DNA from: Melitaea cinxia | Taxonomy: Eukaryota; Arthropoda; Insecta; Lepidoptera; Nymphalidae | Length of the DNA stretch: 64,000 nt | Assembly (NCBI RefSeq): GCF_905220565.1 | Contig: NC_059415.1 | Span: 1,656,001 to 1,720,000, forward strand | Reading direction: 5' to 3' | In this document: positions 21,949-33,370 of the stretch, in pieces | Numbering within the stretch: position 1 is the stretch's first letter | Layout of the letters: every line of letters starts with the position of its first letter | Notes under the pieces: model-generated | Told to the model about the DNA's origin: nothing | The model's database searches: none | What the model saw: only the letters and a program-made list of their open reading frames with translations | Translations under genes and position numbers: made by a program

Positions 21949-22117
21949 CCCGCAGCTTCGCTCGCATTAATTTTTTTATAGTAAAAAGTATCCTATGTTA
22001 CTTCTAATACGTCGAAGAATATGTGTACAAAGTTTCACGATGATCCGTTAAGTAGTTTTCGCGTGAAAGCGTAAGAAACAAACTTACTAATACTTAACTT
22101 TATAATATTAGTAGGGA
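21949..22117 (-). mobile_element. Short Helitron-like element
   Basis: On the minus strand it starts 'TCCCTACTAATATTATAAAG' and ends 'GCGGGTAAAAACTAG' (CTAG at 21949-21952). It is 169 bases long without an ORF. The start bases are repeated at 22299-22309 because a SINE-R inserted there. Confidence 0.6.
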
Positions 22118-22118
22118 T

Positions 22119-22298
22119 CACAGTAGCCTTTCGCAGTCCACTACTGGACATAGGCCTCCACAAGTTCACGCTAAAAATGGCTTGAACTCATGTGTTTTGC
22201 CCATAGCCACCCCGCTGGGCAGACGGGTTGGTGACTGCAGGGCTGGCTTTGTCGCACCAAAGACGCTACTGCCCGTCTTCGGCCTGTAGTAGTAGTAG
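22119..22298 (-). mobile_element. SINE-R, 5'-truncated, 11-bp TSD
   Basis: It is flanked by TTAGTAGGGAT at 22108-22118 and 22299-22309. Only the 3' part of the SINE is present, from 'CGAAGACGGGCAGTAGCG' to the RTE-like tail. The truncation and duplication indicate target-primed reverse transcription into the Helitron terminus. Confidence 0.8.
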
Positions 22299-22314
22299 TT
22301 AGTAGGGATAACAG

Positions 22315-22500
22315 TCAATTAATACAGCTTTGAAGTTGTATTGTGTTCCTGAGGCGAGTAAGGAAAGTAGAGCCTTTAGAGATGTGTTATGTTGATGCTT
22401 GAGGTATGTCATTAACGCGCTTGTGATGCTCCTGATTTTGCAAGCTGTAGTCTACGGTAACTGGTAACCATCAAGCAAATTGTCCCCTTCTTTACCATAG
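22315..22500 (+). repeat. SINE-B copy, diverged
   Basis: Family order is kept: 'TTGTGTTCCTGAGGCGAGTA', 'CGCGCTTGTGATGCTCC', 'CTACGGTAACTGGTAACCAT'. It is clearly mutated. Confidence 0.5.
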
Positions 22501-24284
22501 AAGTGGTATAGAAATTATTGAATCGACATAGCAACAAATGATAGGGGTATGAACTAAACAGTTCTCGCCCGTATGTTACGACTGTCTATAACAGCCTTTC
22601 TGCGGCACGATCTTCGAATTTTATTATGTTCGTTATGATAATGTTCTCTCGTTTGCACTCGGGGAATCAATGATACTGCCTCCAGCGTCTCGATATTATA
22701 TATGATTGCTTTTTATGTGCTGGTAGAATTTTCTCATATTTATATTGTGGTGGTTTATGTAATTTTTATGTCGTGAAAGATTGCAATAAATTTTACTTAT
22801 GGATGTCTCGACGAAAATAATTCTGGAGCACAACCCTAAATGTGTCCATTACCATACGACACTATGGTCGCGCGAGTTGTTTACGAGGTGTTTGAAACTA
22901 AAGAGAGGCGTGCAGGAACAAAGTACTGCTACTACTAGTATAAGTATATACTGTCAAAGCTCAAATTGTTAAAAAGTAAAATATGATTCATATAGTAGTG
23001 TATTCGTACGTAGATAAGCAGTAATATACTATGTAATTGAAAAATATCGTGCACTTAAAAATTAGCTATGAGAGAATATACTCGTATGTATGTGTAAGTA
23101 TATGTTTATTGTTGAAATATATAAATAAATGAAAAAAAAAATATTATGTGTTACAAAACTTTATTGTTCTGCCAATATATTCGTCTGCTGGATGATGTCT
23201 TTCTCATATGTCAAAGCATAATCCTCTTTATCAAGAATACGGAACTAAATACGCTACGCTGTTAACGGTTAAACGGTTTTGTTAAGATAGCCCTCGTAGA
23301 TTCATTTACAACAAGCTTTAATCCAGTAATCAGATTCGTTGATATTTGTGGTTTATAAAATACTCTCCTGTGTATCGGAATTATGTCATTTTATAGCCTA
23401 CAATCTCTTTTAGTAAAGTCTGTTTACAGTAAAATATTTTTGAAAAAATGACCTAAGATGTCCTAAAGCAACTGCGTTTACATTTCTTAAACATTAATAT
23501 TTTAGAAAAGTTTTATTTATTTTAAAATGTATTTAACATGTTAATTATTATAAAAAGATTAACAGAAATACAACAAAAACAAAAATAGCATAATAAAACT
23601 ACCATTGTTTTTAGTTTTATGATGTTCTAAAAGTATATGATGAAAAAGAAGTGGTCGGTTAAAATGTAGTAGCTCATTAACAACCGATTAACTCGTAAAA
23701 AAGACGTAAACCAACTAATGACGTGTTCGGTTTGAAAGCTGTAGTAACTTTTATTTTAAATATAATTTAAATTTAAATGTTAATAGATTTAACGATAACA
23801 TTTACGATAGACTTACTAGACTGAGTTTGATTACGTTTCACCGCTTGGTTAGAATCATTCGGATATACACAATGCAAATACAAAGGTCCGGATCACGACA
23901 AACATGATTAATAAAGAGTATATAAGTGTAAAAGAGTATATAAGTAAGTATATGACATAGTGTTAGTTTAAAAACAAATAATAGAACAAAATACGCTTTT
24001 ATAAATAAACCAGAGACCAGTCAACGGCCCTCGATAAGTCTACTAAGTTTAAATGAAATCTGAACGTTTGAAGTGGATTAAAATGAATTCCAAAGCTGCC
24101 GGTTAGAGACATACAAGTAAAGCTAATAAAAACGTCTAAAAAAGCAGAAGCAATCTCCATGCATTTATGAGAAATATTTATACCACGAGGGTGGCGAACT
24201 AGCTTATGCCCCATCTGAAGCCTGAGGCGTGTAATCAATCAGCTGTATCACAAGCGCGTTTCCAACTCAACATCTGACTTTTTC
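22501..24284. other. Unassigned AT-rich DNA
   Basis: No exon, gene or clear repeat over about 1.8 kb. A reverse-strand open frame at 23999-24238 has no homologue I recognise and no supporting signals. Confidence 0.4.
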
Positions 24285-24400
24285 CGGAGTCCTTTACTCA
24301 CCACAGGAACGTGATTCTACTTGAGAACTGTGTTATGTGATCTGTAAGGTTGAGATCTTCCCCACTTGGGTTGCTGTTGATTTTGAGCAAGGGCATTCAT
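24285..24400 (-). repeat. SINE-B fragment
   Basis: Reversed landmarks 'GGAGTCCTTTACTCACCACA', 'GGAACGTGATTCTACTTGAG' and 'GTAAGGTTGAGATCTTCCCC'. Confidence 0.5.
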
Positions 24401-24949
24401 TGAGTATAGATAGAGAGGCATTCATAGAGATAGTAGGAAGAAATTTGATAGCTATGGTAAACTGAATGATGTCATTGTAATGCTATAAAAATAATTGCAT
24501 TAATACATTTCCTGAATCAACGAAACCCACCATAATAACACCAGTGATTGACATACAAACGCAAACTTTCTCTACTTTTGCCTCCTATTTATTCCTGACA
24601 CACATACAGTGTACACAGGGAACCGTATTATCCTTAACAAGTTGAAATCTGCGTAAAGTCGTAAGGAGGTTTCTCTCGGGACGTTTTTAAGCGCAGAGTC
24701 CTTGATATGTTTTGTCAAATGTAACATGGTTGTGCTGAACCACATGCGCCTAAACTAATTATAGTTACACTGTCTATGTGGTTTTATGTTACTTCGTGCC
24801 TTGGAAACATAAACTTTTGCAATTTTACTTTTTAAAATGATTTCTGCTATTATTCTTTTGTTTATTTATAGCCTATAATATTCCTTGATTTTTTATATGA
24901 ATATATTTTTAAATACTATTAATATGTTTTCTATACGCTCTCGACTGTT
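24401..24949. other. Unassigned AT-rich DNA
   Basis: Nothing supportable was found. Confidence 0.4.
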
Positions 24950-25105
24950 CCTAGGGTAGGCTTAAGGAAGTGTGTCTAGGTTACAACCGACCATATACAT
25001 ATTTATAAATCTGTATATATCACACCCAGCGTCGAAATGGGAATCGAACCCACAACCCTGGAATGGAAAGCAAGGTCACTCCAACTACACCAAGGGGTCA
25101 GTCAA
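24950..25105 (-). mobile_element. SINE-T1 copy
   Basis: The tRNA-like head on the minus strand (B box 'GGGTTCGATTCCCATTTCG') is followed by the AT-rich body, ending near 'CTTAAGCCTACCCTAGG'. Confidence 0.65.
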
Positions 25106-25378
25106 CAAAAGATCTAATTTCCACTTTTTAATATGCAATGGTATAAGTATGTTAAGTTATTTATGTTTTATATGTTGTTTTTTAAATAAAAGATTTCTTG
25201 CAATGAGCCATCTTTATTACATCTTGATTACATCCTGTTCATAATCTAACTCTTGACAATGTTGCCAGTGCCATCAACCTTATTAACCCTAATAATAATA
25301 ATAGAGGTGTGTTGCCATATACAACAATTTAACTGTTTTAATTATATTTTTCACTTTCCTCTTATACCGCGGTTAACG
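25106..25378. other. Left flank of the LTR element
   Basis: Nothing recognised. The last four bases before the LTR (CACG, 25379-25382) are duplicated at 29532-29535. Confidence 0.5.
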
Positions 25379-25382
25379 CACG

Positions 25383-25926
25383 TGTTAGGAAAAAGAAAGT
25401 AAATTATAAATAATAAACAATTTATAATATATTCATACTTTATTAATCTAAGAATTATTATCTGATCAGTGAAATTAAATACTTTTATTTTTAAGAAGCG
25501 TATAATGAATTAAATATCTTGTAACAATTTACTCCTAATATTATTACATAAGTACTTATTCAATATTTCATAATAATTATATAGATACCATAACTATAAT
25601 ACTTATCTTTTTCCCCCGAGAGCTCCGCACCGGTCGACGTCTCAAACAAGAATGCCCAATCGAGTCGAAACACTCGTTTTATAGACGACGACAAACAAGT
25701 ATGGCTCCTACCCACTTGTTATATTATCAAATATAACATCTATTTATTTACTTATTTACACTTTATTGTACACCAAACAAGAAATAAAATAAACAAACAA
25801 CATTAACAATAAATAGTAGACAAAAAATGTACAAAAGCAAAGTAGATGATATATTGACGGTAGGTGTACAGGTTAATTTTATAAAAAGTAATGTGAAATA
25901 ACTCATATACATAAAATAATCTGACA
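25383..25926 (-). repeat. LTR, left copy (3' LTR on the minus strand)
   Basis: 544 bases, with TG at one end and CA at the other. It contains a GC-rich patch near 25615-25700 in otherwise AT-rich sequence, possibly the regulatory core. Identical by eye to 28988-29531. Confidence 0.85.
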
Positions 25927-26176
25927 CGGCCATACTGACAAGTACTTCGCTCTCGAAGTACAATCACAAAATCCCCCATCAACAGTAATTAGTAATTAAT
26001 TATTACATACATAATACTTATAGGTACATTTGTTTACTTAGTGTCAATAATCGATTTATAATCATAATGCTGTAATCAATAATTGGACCTTACTGTGCAG
26101 ATCAAACACCCCGCAGTCAGTGAAGCTTAATCACTCGCAGCCAGTGAATATCATATACAACAGCTAAGGCTCCAAT

Positions 26177-26310
26177 TCATCCATAATCCGTAATAATACA
26201 AAATATATCCATAATCCGTAATCCATAATCCATCCATAATCCATAATAATACAAAATATATCCATAATCCGTAATACATAATCCATTCATAATCCACAAC
26301 AATACATAAT
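26177..26310. repeat. Short tandem repeat
   Basis: Imperfect copies of 'ATCCATAATCCGTAATAATA' with shorter ATCCATA units. It lies within the interior of the composite LTR element. Confidence 0.7.
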
Positions 26311-26383
26311 ATTTTATACTAATTATAATAAATCCTAACACACTATAATTATCCAACTAGGCTGCAACAACTTCTAGAAGGAG

Positions 26384-26905
26384 GCCGATAGGAGGATTCG
26401 GTTGGGTTGGGCGGCGTTTGGCAGACTTCGTCGAGTCTTCACTTCGAAGATTCCGCAATAGACAAAAGTTTTCGAGCAATGCGTCCTGCCTGTGTTAACA
26501 TACGGAGCCGAGACGTTGACGCTGACGAAGGGACTGGTTCACAAGTGTAAAGTCGCTCAACGTGCAATGGAACGGGCTATGCTTGGGGTTTCCCTCAAAG
26601 ATAGGATTAGAAATGAGAATATCCGCGAGAGAATGAAAGTAACCGACGTAGCCCACAGAATTAGCAAGTTGAAGTGGCAGTGGGCTGGTCATCTGTGTCG
26701 CAGGACCGATGGCCGTTGGAGTAGACGGGTCCTAGAGTGGAGACCGCGTCTTGGCAAACGTAGTGTGGGACGTCCTCCGGCCCGTTGGACCGACGATCTA
26801 CGTAAGATTGCCAGTGTAGGCTGGATGATGATTGCGGAAGACCGGGATATCTGGCGCGAAATTGGGGAGGCCTATGTCCAGCAGTGGACTGTGATAGGCT
26901 GAAGT
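26384..26905 (+). pseudogene. RTE LINE fragment, C-terminal region and 3' end
   Basis: It encodes the post-RT region of an RTE polyprotein, from GRLRRVFTSKIPQ with a stop (TAG), to VLTYGAETLTLTKGLVHKCK, to the terminal REIGEAYVQQWTVIG and stop at about 26902. The intact part is 26492-26902. It is closely related to the nested copy at 10708-12165. The 3' end, 'GGCCTATGTCCAGCAGTGG', is the tail shared by all SINE-R copies. RT and endonuclease are absent. Confidence 0.88.
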
Positions 26906-27019
26906 GTATAATAAATCTTCTACAACAGCGTTTTGCTCAGTCCACTCTCGAATTTTTTTCTTTTGCAACTATAATGTTTCTTAAATTTCCAATACCTTTT
27001 AATGAGAATCTGTCATTAT

Positions 27020-28165
27020 TTAATATAGTCCTAATCTTATATGGCCTTGATTTACGTCCATGTTATCTCTACGTGCTTGGTCAAAGCGATCTTTAAATTT
27101 ATCAGTAACAATATTAAGACGTTGGTGTGCTAGCCTACGATCAGCAGTTACGTTAATGATATTATGATCTTGTATCACCTCACCTAATCGAGCTTGTATA
27201 CACGGAATGTTAGACTTTCTACCACTAAGCAACCTAATAGGTGAAAAGCCGGTCGATTGCTGTACAGTAGTGTTTAAGGAAAGTTATACATTCCACAATC
27301 CACAGAACGCTCGGCCAGTCTGACACATTGGTACAAGAAGTGCTTATCATATTTGTTATTGTAGCTACGTACCGTTCGACTTGGCCGTTCCCCCGGGGAG
27401 TACCAGTCGCTACCATATGATGCCTAGTTTGCCATTCATCAAATAACTGTCGCAATTGTCTTGAATATAATTGTGTTTGCAGGCAAACGAAAAAAAAACT
27501 ACTTCAACTATATCGACAAGTAATACAGCGGAGGTAGATGAAAAAAATAGTCCAGTAAATACGCATTATCAAAGATTACTCCAAAAGCAGTTATCAAATC
27601 TCGACAAAATTTAAATGTGACTATATGATAAACACCAGCTTTCGATTAAATTAAAAATTATCAAAATCGGTATACCCAGTAAAAAGTTATGTGGATTTTC
27701 GAGTTTCCCTCGATTTCTCTGAGATTCCATCATCAGATCCTGGTTACCTTATCTTGGTACCAAACTAGGGATATCTCCTTTCCAACAAAAAAAGAATTAT
27801 TAAAATCAGTATATACAGTAGAAAGTTATGCAGTATAATACAACGTAGATCGACGAAAAAAAAAAAAGCGTCAAGTAAAAACGCATTATTAGGTATAACT
27901 CAAAAAGTAGTTGTTAGATCTCAAATAAATTTAAATGGGACCAAATGACAAACCACCTTTCGATAAAAAAAAAATTGTCGAAATCGATCCACTCGGTCAA
28001 AAGTTCTGATGTTACATACATATACAGTCAAATTGAGAACCTCTTCCTTTTTTGGAAGTCTGTTAAAAAATTAGTTCCACGATCGGTTATTATTAAGGAT
28101 GGCGTACCATAGTCCGTGAGAGAACTTCGTTAAACCTCGACTAGTTCCTCGGCACCTGCTGTGGC
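27020..28165 (-). pseudogene. Gypsy-type integrase, disrupted
   Basis: Reading the minus strand, DYGTPSLIITDRGTNF (28120-28067) contains an integrase core Asp. After the repeat A insertion the frame resumes as YSRQLRQLFDEWQTRHHMVA, then TGTPRGNGQVERY with the catalytic-type Glu (about 27380). A later stretch, RFDQARRDNMDVNQGHI near 27070, matches the usual integrase C-terminus. At least one frameshift precedes DYGTP, and stops separate 27234 from 27232. The catalytic core is broken, so there is no active enzyme. Confidence 0.8.
27471..28066 (+). repeat. Repeat A, full length, inside integrase
   Basis: A forward full-length copy from 'AATTGTGTTTGCAGGCAAAC' to 'TGGAAGTCTGTTAAAAAATT'. It sits precisely between TDRGTNF and YSRQLRQ of the integrase, which gives clean outer boundaries for the family. 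Confidence 0.8.
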
Positions 28166-28261
28166 AGCTTAGTGGATGCTGGTCCATTTGAATTCAACAC
28201 CAAGTTTTTCTATGCTCCGACACCAGCCTTCAGCACCATTGTCGTTATTCTCTGGGTCGAA

Positions 28262-28855
28262 GACATGTAAATATAATAATAATAATTTAATTCAGACATA
28301 TGTCCATATTTTTGTTAGTTACTTGTTTTTCCGAAACTATGTTAGTTTAAACAATTGTGACAAAACAAATTATACCAAATCAAAATCACACCAAAATCAA
28401 AATGAATATACTAAAATTCAATCAAACCCAAAATTAAAGTCTTCACCAAATTCAAAACTAAAATTCAATAGTACAATAATTAAAATTTAAAATTAAAATA
28501 AATACTAAAATTCAGAATTACAATAGTTAAAATTAAAAATAAAATCAATACTAAAATTTGATTAAAACTGGAATTAAAATCAATAAAGAAACAAAAATCA
28601 ATATTAAAATTAAAACAAAATTAAAATTAAAACTAAAATCAAAATTCAATCAGTTAAAAGGATAAAAATAATGAAATTCAATTTAAATTAAAAATAAAAA
28701 AAATACAATATATTAAATTATCACAAATTATCACCCTATTCAACATAAATTCAAAATTAAAACTAAAATCAAAAATCAAAACTAAAAATAAGACTAAAAA
28801 CAAAAATCAAAATCGAAATTGAAATCAAAATTAAAAGCAATGTCATCCGAGCGCC
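28262..28855 (-). repeat. AT-rich LINE-tail-like repeat, inverted copy
   Basis: On the minus strand it matches the order of 18240-18860: a long AT-rich TTTTGATTTT-type body, then the conserved 'AACAAAAATATGGACATATG' and a (TAT)n end at about 28268. Confidence 0.55.
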
Positions 28856-28987
28856 GATTTGAGGTAATTGCTTCTTGAATGACTTCTTTCATCAGACCTT
28901 CTAGTAGTTAGAACGGCTCCATAACCTTCAAAAAAAAAAAAAGACACGTATTATTGTAGATAAATTTGGGTGATATCCCACTTCTGA

Positions 28988-29531
28988 TGTTAGGAAAAAG
29001 AAAGTAAATTATAAATAATAAACAATTTATAATATATTCATACTTTATTAATCTAAGAATTATTATCTGATCAGTGAAATTAAATACTTTTATTTTTAAG
29101 AAGCGTATAATGAATTAAATATCTTGTAACAATTTACTCCTAATATTATTACATAAGTACTTATTCAATATTTCATAATAATTATATAGATACCATAACT
29201 ATAATACTTATCTTTTTCCCCCGAGAGCTCCGCACCGGTCGACGTCTCAAACAAGAATGCCCAATCGAGTCGAAACACTCGTTTTATAGACGACGACAAA
29301 CAAGTATGGCTCCTACCCACTTGTTATATTATCAAATATAACATCTATTTATTTACTTATTTACACTTTATTGTACACCAAACAAGAAATAAAATAAACA
29401 AACAACATTAACAATAAATAGTAGACAAAAAATGTACAAAAGCAAAGTAGATGATATATTGACGGTAGGTGTACAGGTTAATTTTATAAAAAGTAATGTG
29501 AAATAACTCATATACATAAAATAATCTGACA
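28988..29531 (-). repeat. LTR, right copy (5' LTR on the minus strand)
   Basis: 544 bases, identical by eye to 25383-25926. Just inside it on the minus strand reads 'TCAGAAGTGGGATATCACCC', the position of the primer-binding site; I cannot name the matching tRNA. Confidence 0.85.
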
Positions 29532-29535
29532 CACG

Positions 29536-29789
29536 CTTACTTGCATGTTTTCTTCAATATCTAATAGTTGGTGGAGATCGCTTTTATCTCGCTTTTAGCA
29601 TTAATCCTGCATTCCGTGTAAAATTATTTATTTCTCTGTAATAAAGGATTTAAGCGTATAAACAAATCGTTTTCTTTCACGTCATTATCAGGTAAACTGT
29701 TATTGTTTTAAGCATTCGAATTGTTTTGTGTACCTTATTATATATGATTAAAAAAATAAATTCGAATGTCATTTATTGTACTTTTTTAA
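29536..29789. other. Right flank of the LTR element
   Basis: Nothing recognised. Confidence 0.4.
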
Positions 29790-30045
29790 ATGACTTCAAA
29801 AAAAGGAAGACTGTCTCAATTAGTTTTTTTTATGTGTGTTACCTCAGAACTTTTTACTGGGTGGACCGATTTTGATGATTCTCATTTTAATCGAAAGGTA
29901 GCATTTAAACTTGATAAATCAAGATTCGATGTGTATATTTATTTGATTATTTTATATATTTGAGTTATTTTTAATAATGCGTATCTTACATGTCGATGTA
30001 TTTGAAGTCGGATTTTTTTCGTTTACGAGTAAACACAATTATTCT
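29790..30045 (-). repeat. Repeat A, short reversed copy
   Basis: It runs from 'ATGACTTCAAAAAAAGGAAG' to 'GTTTACGAGTAAACACAATT'. The middle part is deleted relative to 27471-28066. Confidence 0.6.
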
Positions 30046-30264
30046 AACTTTAAATTAAAAAAAATGATAGTTTTAGAGATGACATTTTAGAGTTTTCTAG
30101 TATTACTAGAAATCTACTACTATACTAGAAAGCTCTAAATAAAAATAAATTAAAATCCGTCTTAACTTAGACGTATGAATATACAATACCTTTGCTCAGT
30201 CCTTAATAGTAGATATGTATATAAACATAATAAATAAAAATAAATAAATATTTTATAACATTCA

Positions 30265-30470
30265 CACACAGTTTTCTGTTCCTAAGGTAAGCAACTTAAT
30301 GCTTGTATTAGAGGTAACAGCCGACTATTATTATAAAGCTAAATATTTTTTTTTCAAATATAAACATTGAAATAATACATATGGCTGGATACATATATAG
30401 GAAATCGAATCCATAGCCCACGGAGCAGAAAGCAGGGCCACTACAAACTGCGCCGACGGGTTAGTATAAT
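30265..30470 (-). mobile_element. SINE-T1 copy
   Basis: The minus-strand tRNA-like head contains 'GTCGGCGCAGTTTGTAGTGG', followed by a diverged B box (GGATTCGATTTCC) and an AT-rich body extending to about 30265. Confidence 0.6.
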
Positions 30471-30547
30471 GTCAATAAAGTATAATAGTTTACAGAGTTA
30501 AATAAATAAATAGAACATTTTTTATTGATTTTTTTTTATTTACTACG

Positions 30548-30870
30548 CTTCAGCCTGTAATATCAGCCTGTAATAGTAGGCTACTGAGCATAGTCCTCTT
30601 TCCCCATATAGGAGAAGGATCAGAGCTTAATCCACCACGCTGTTCCAATGCGGGTTGGCGGATATATTCCCTATTATGAGTAACGATCGCTATCAAGTGA
30701 ACATGATAACAACCGGGACCGACGGCTTAACGTGCTCTCTGAGGCACGGTGGGGAGACCCACAAGGACTGCACAAATACCCAGACCACGGCAAACCTGTA
30801 TGGCCTGTATGGCCAATACAAATGTATGTCATGTGCGGAGATCGACCCCGCAACCGCCAACAGATACTAC
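30548..30870 (-). mobile_element. SINE-T2 copy, tRNA-derived
   Basis: The minus strand has a B-box-like 'GGGTCGATCTCCGCACATG' near 30840, then the family body 'GTGGGTCTCCCCACCGTGCC' and 'GGAGAAGGATC' in reverse. It ends near the 'CAGCCTGTAATA' motif at 30550. The same family occurs at 52555 and 62860. The open frame through it (30655-31038) is chance. Confidence 0.6.
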
Positions 30871-31594
30871 TACTCCAATTTACTAACAAACAGTAAAAAT
30901 ATCTTTCGCTTCCGTAGTTTTCAACAAACAACTCTTTCAAACGAAAAACTAGTAGACAAATCAGAAAACAATGTTCACACAACAAAAATCAAGTTTTCAT
31001 ATTTTGTTCCGAAGATAATGGAATTACGAATTGAATGATGTTATAAAAGATAAACAAGGTAAACAATTGATAAAGTCCTCAAAAATACAAAACGTTGTCG
31101 AACATTGACAAAATTGAATACTTTTAAGCAATCCTTTAATTGCAAAGAGGCCTGTCATATAAAAACTTGGTTTTTTGTCTTGATTCGCCTTAAAAAGTAC
31201 CGAATCAGAAGACCCTATACGGTGCGCCCATCAAGAATCCATTAGGACGTCGAATGCGTTATTTCCGAACTATTTTGTTCAACGTATTGTAACAAACGAA
31301 ACAGTAGGAACGCCAAAGGGCTTTTTGTTCGTGTTTCCTCCCGGTGTTTCGGAGTCGATAGATTGTTTTTCGCTTGGTTAATTTTTCGTCTGGCTTCTAT
31401 TGCAAAAACTGTACGGTGTGTAGTTTGAAATTCATTCAATGAAAGCCTGTATTGATTCGGTTTCAATGCTGTGTGATTACGTTTCTATCTTTTATGTTTT
31501 TGGTATTATTTTATGTTGTTTTAATTAACTATCGCTTTTCTAATATTATTTTTTAGGATATATTCAGTTACGTTTAAACGTTATATTTAAATTA
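30871..31594. other. Unassigned DNA
   Basis: No gene is supported. A GC-richer patch at about 31240-31400 has an open minus-strand frame without recognisable family or start context. Confidence 0.4.
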
Positions 31595-31676
31595 CTCCCA
31601 GACTCAGGCGGGAATCGAATCCACAACCCCGGGAATAGAAAGCAGGGCCACTACAAACTACGCTAACGGGCTAGTC
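31595..31676 (-). mobile_element. SINE-T1 head
   Basis: Only the tRNA-like part is clear: 'GTTAGCGTAGTTTGTAGTGG' and B box 'GGATTCGATTCCCGCC' on the minus strand. Confidence 0.6.
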
Positions 31677-33016
31677 AAAATATAATAAATATAAAACAAA
31701 AAAAGTCAAAATATAATAAATATAAGTGTTGATATTTAAATATTATTACTACTAAATTAAAATTAAGAGAGTTGAAAATTAAATGTGAGGAGAAACGTGA
31801 CTTTGAGACTTTATTTAGTTTGATACTAACAGTAAACCTAACAGAACGACCAAATCACAGCTACTTGAGATAAGAAAATTTTATGAAATTCGTTAAAATA
31901 CAGGCTTTATAGATATTTTTTAACTTACTGCAAGACTTTTTCTATATGATATAGTATCTTAAGCAACTAATTCATTTGTTTGTTTGGTTTGTTTTGTTTT
32001 TAGTTTTAAAATTATCGAATATAAATACAACTTGGCCGTTTTTCTGTTTGCGTATTTAAAGTCTTTCATTCTATAAAAAATATTATTTTAAAATCCCTCT
32101 AAAATCTTTAGCAGTAAACTATGGAAGATTATCAATATAATTTCAACTGGTTGATCAATTAATAGTCTTACAAGTAAACATGAAGTCGGATTAGTTAACA
32201 ATAGCACAGCATAATTTAACACGAATTAAATTGTAACAACTACTGATACATATAACTGTATTAACATAGTTTAATATCATACATTCGCTTAAGTAACTTT
32301 TTCTACAGGGTTTTCGGAACGTGATTTTCAAACGTTTAACGTCTCCGTAGGGAATATAACCCTCCCAAATCACATTATCCATCCAAGCCGATACTGAATG
32401 TTTTTATGGCGACAACTTTTCTACGTGATCGTGTTTGTCCGTTTCGAGACATTTTTACAGTTCGGGTACAAATGTGAATGTGCGTAATGTTTATAAAGTC
32501 ACGATATAAGTTCTGAGGAATTTTGTTTAGATGTCTTTCATAATACTTCGTCAGCTCTTTTCCTCATCTGTTTGTTATTTTAGACGGGATTGTTGAAAGG
32601 TTATAGAGATTTTTTTTCAAATAGATTTGAGTCAAATATTTCTCGAGTTTGGTTTCCCTAAAAAGTATTCTATATTTATAATTTCAATCAGTTGATTATG
32701 CTAACAACTATAATAGGTACTTTAGCTTGTTTTTTTTTTGATTCTGTAACGTCAGACATCAAGACAGATTAATATAATGAGTCCTGTAATGTTAATAATG
32801 AGACTATCATCATATATAATTCACGTAACAAACTCTTCCACAGTGGACGACAAAGTTTTTTTTTTTAACTCTTCGATCTGGGGAGAGTATTAAATTTAAC
32901 CCTTACTCTTGAAAGATTAATTTTTAACCTTAACTTATGGGGTTCAAATCTCGGTCCGTAAGTGGATTGAATCGTGTTCATATATCCGTCGGAGCATCTT
33001 ATTTTATTTCATATGT
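31677..33016. other. Unassigned AT-rich DNA
   Basis: No exon or repeat boundary is supported over about 1.3 kb. Confidence 0.4.
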
Positions 33017-33028
33017 TTGCGCTTACAT

Positions 33029-33370
33029 CATCATCATCATCATTACAGCCTATACAGTCCACTGCTGGACATAGGCCTCCACAAGTTTACGCCAAAAATA
33101 ACGTGAACTCATGTGTTTTGCCCATAGTCACCACGCTGGGCAGGCGGGTTGGTGACCGCAGTACTGGCTTTGTCGCACCGAAGACGCTGCTGCCCGTCTT
33201 CGGCCTGTGTATTTCAAAGCCAGCAGTTGGATGGTTATCCCGCCATCGGTCGGCTTCTTAAGTTCCAAGGTGGTTGTGGAACCTTGTTATCCCTTAGTCG
33301 CCTCTTACGACACCCACGGGAAGAGAGGGGGTGGCTAAATTCTTTAGTGCCGTAGCCACACAGCACATGA
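33029..33370 (-). mobile_element. SINE-R, full length, 12-bp TSD
   Basis: Perfect flanking duplication TTGCGCTTACAT (33017-33028 and 33371-33382). On the minus strand the SINE starts 'TCATGTGCTGTGTGGCTACG', passes 'CTCTTCCCGTGGGTGTCGTA' and 'GGGCAGCAGCGTCTTCGG', and ends with the RTE-like tail plus TGA triplets. This is the best-defined copy and fixes the family length at about 340 bases. I could not identify a convincing pol III promoter in it. Confidence 0.88.

Larger units (their letters stand above)
25383..29531 (-). mobile_element. Composite LTR retrotransposon with identical LTRs
   Basis: Two direct 544-bp repeats (25383-25926 and 28988-29531) begin TGTTAGG and end CTGACA. They show no difference on reading through and are flanked by a 4-bp duplication CACG, as expected for an LTR element. 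The 3.06-kb interior is a mosaic. On the minus strand in order it holds: a short leader, an AT-rich LINE-tail repeat (28855-28262), a Gypsy-type integrase broken by a repeat A copy, an RTE fragment in the opposite sense, and a short tandem array. No gag, protease, RT or RNase H is seen. The coding strand is set by the integrase. It is a non-autonomous derivative needing enzymes in trans. A C-run at about 25969-25978, 43 bases from the 3' LTR on the minus strand, could be the polypurine tract. Confidence 0.82.

Noticed and set aside
25383..29531. Autonomous Gypsy retrotransposon
   Set aside because: Despite good LTRs there is no gag, protease, RT or RNase H, and the integrase is broken.
30655..31038. 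127-codon open frame
   Set aside because: Most of it is a frame through SINE-T2; the remainder has no recognisable family.
33149..33355. Recurrent conserved peptide around LSHRRRCCPSS
   Set aside because: It appears at 5473, 17276, 33149 and 56088 because it is a frame of SINE-R. The copies are retroposons with target duplications, not a gene family.
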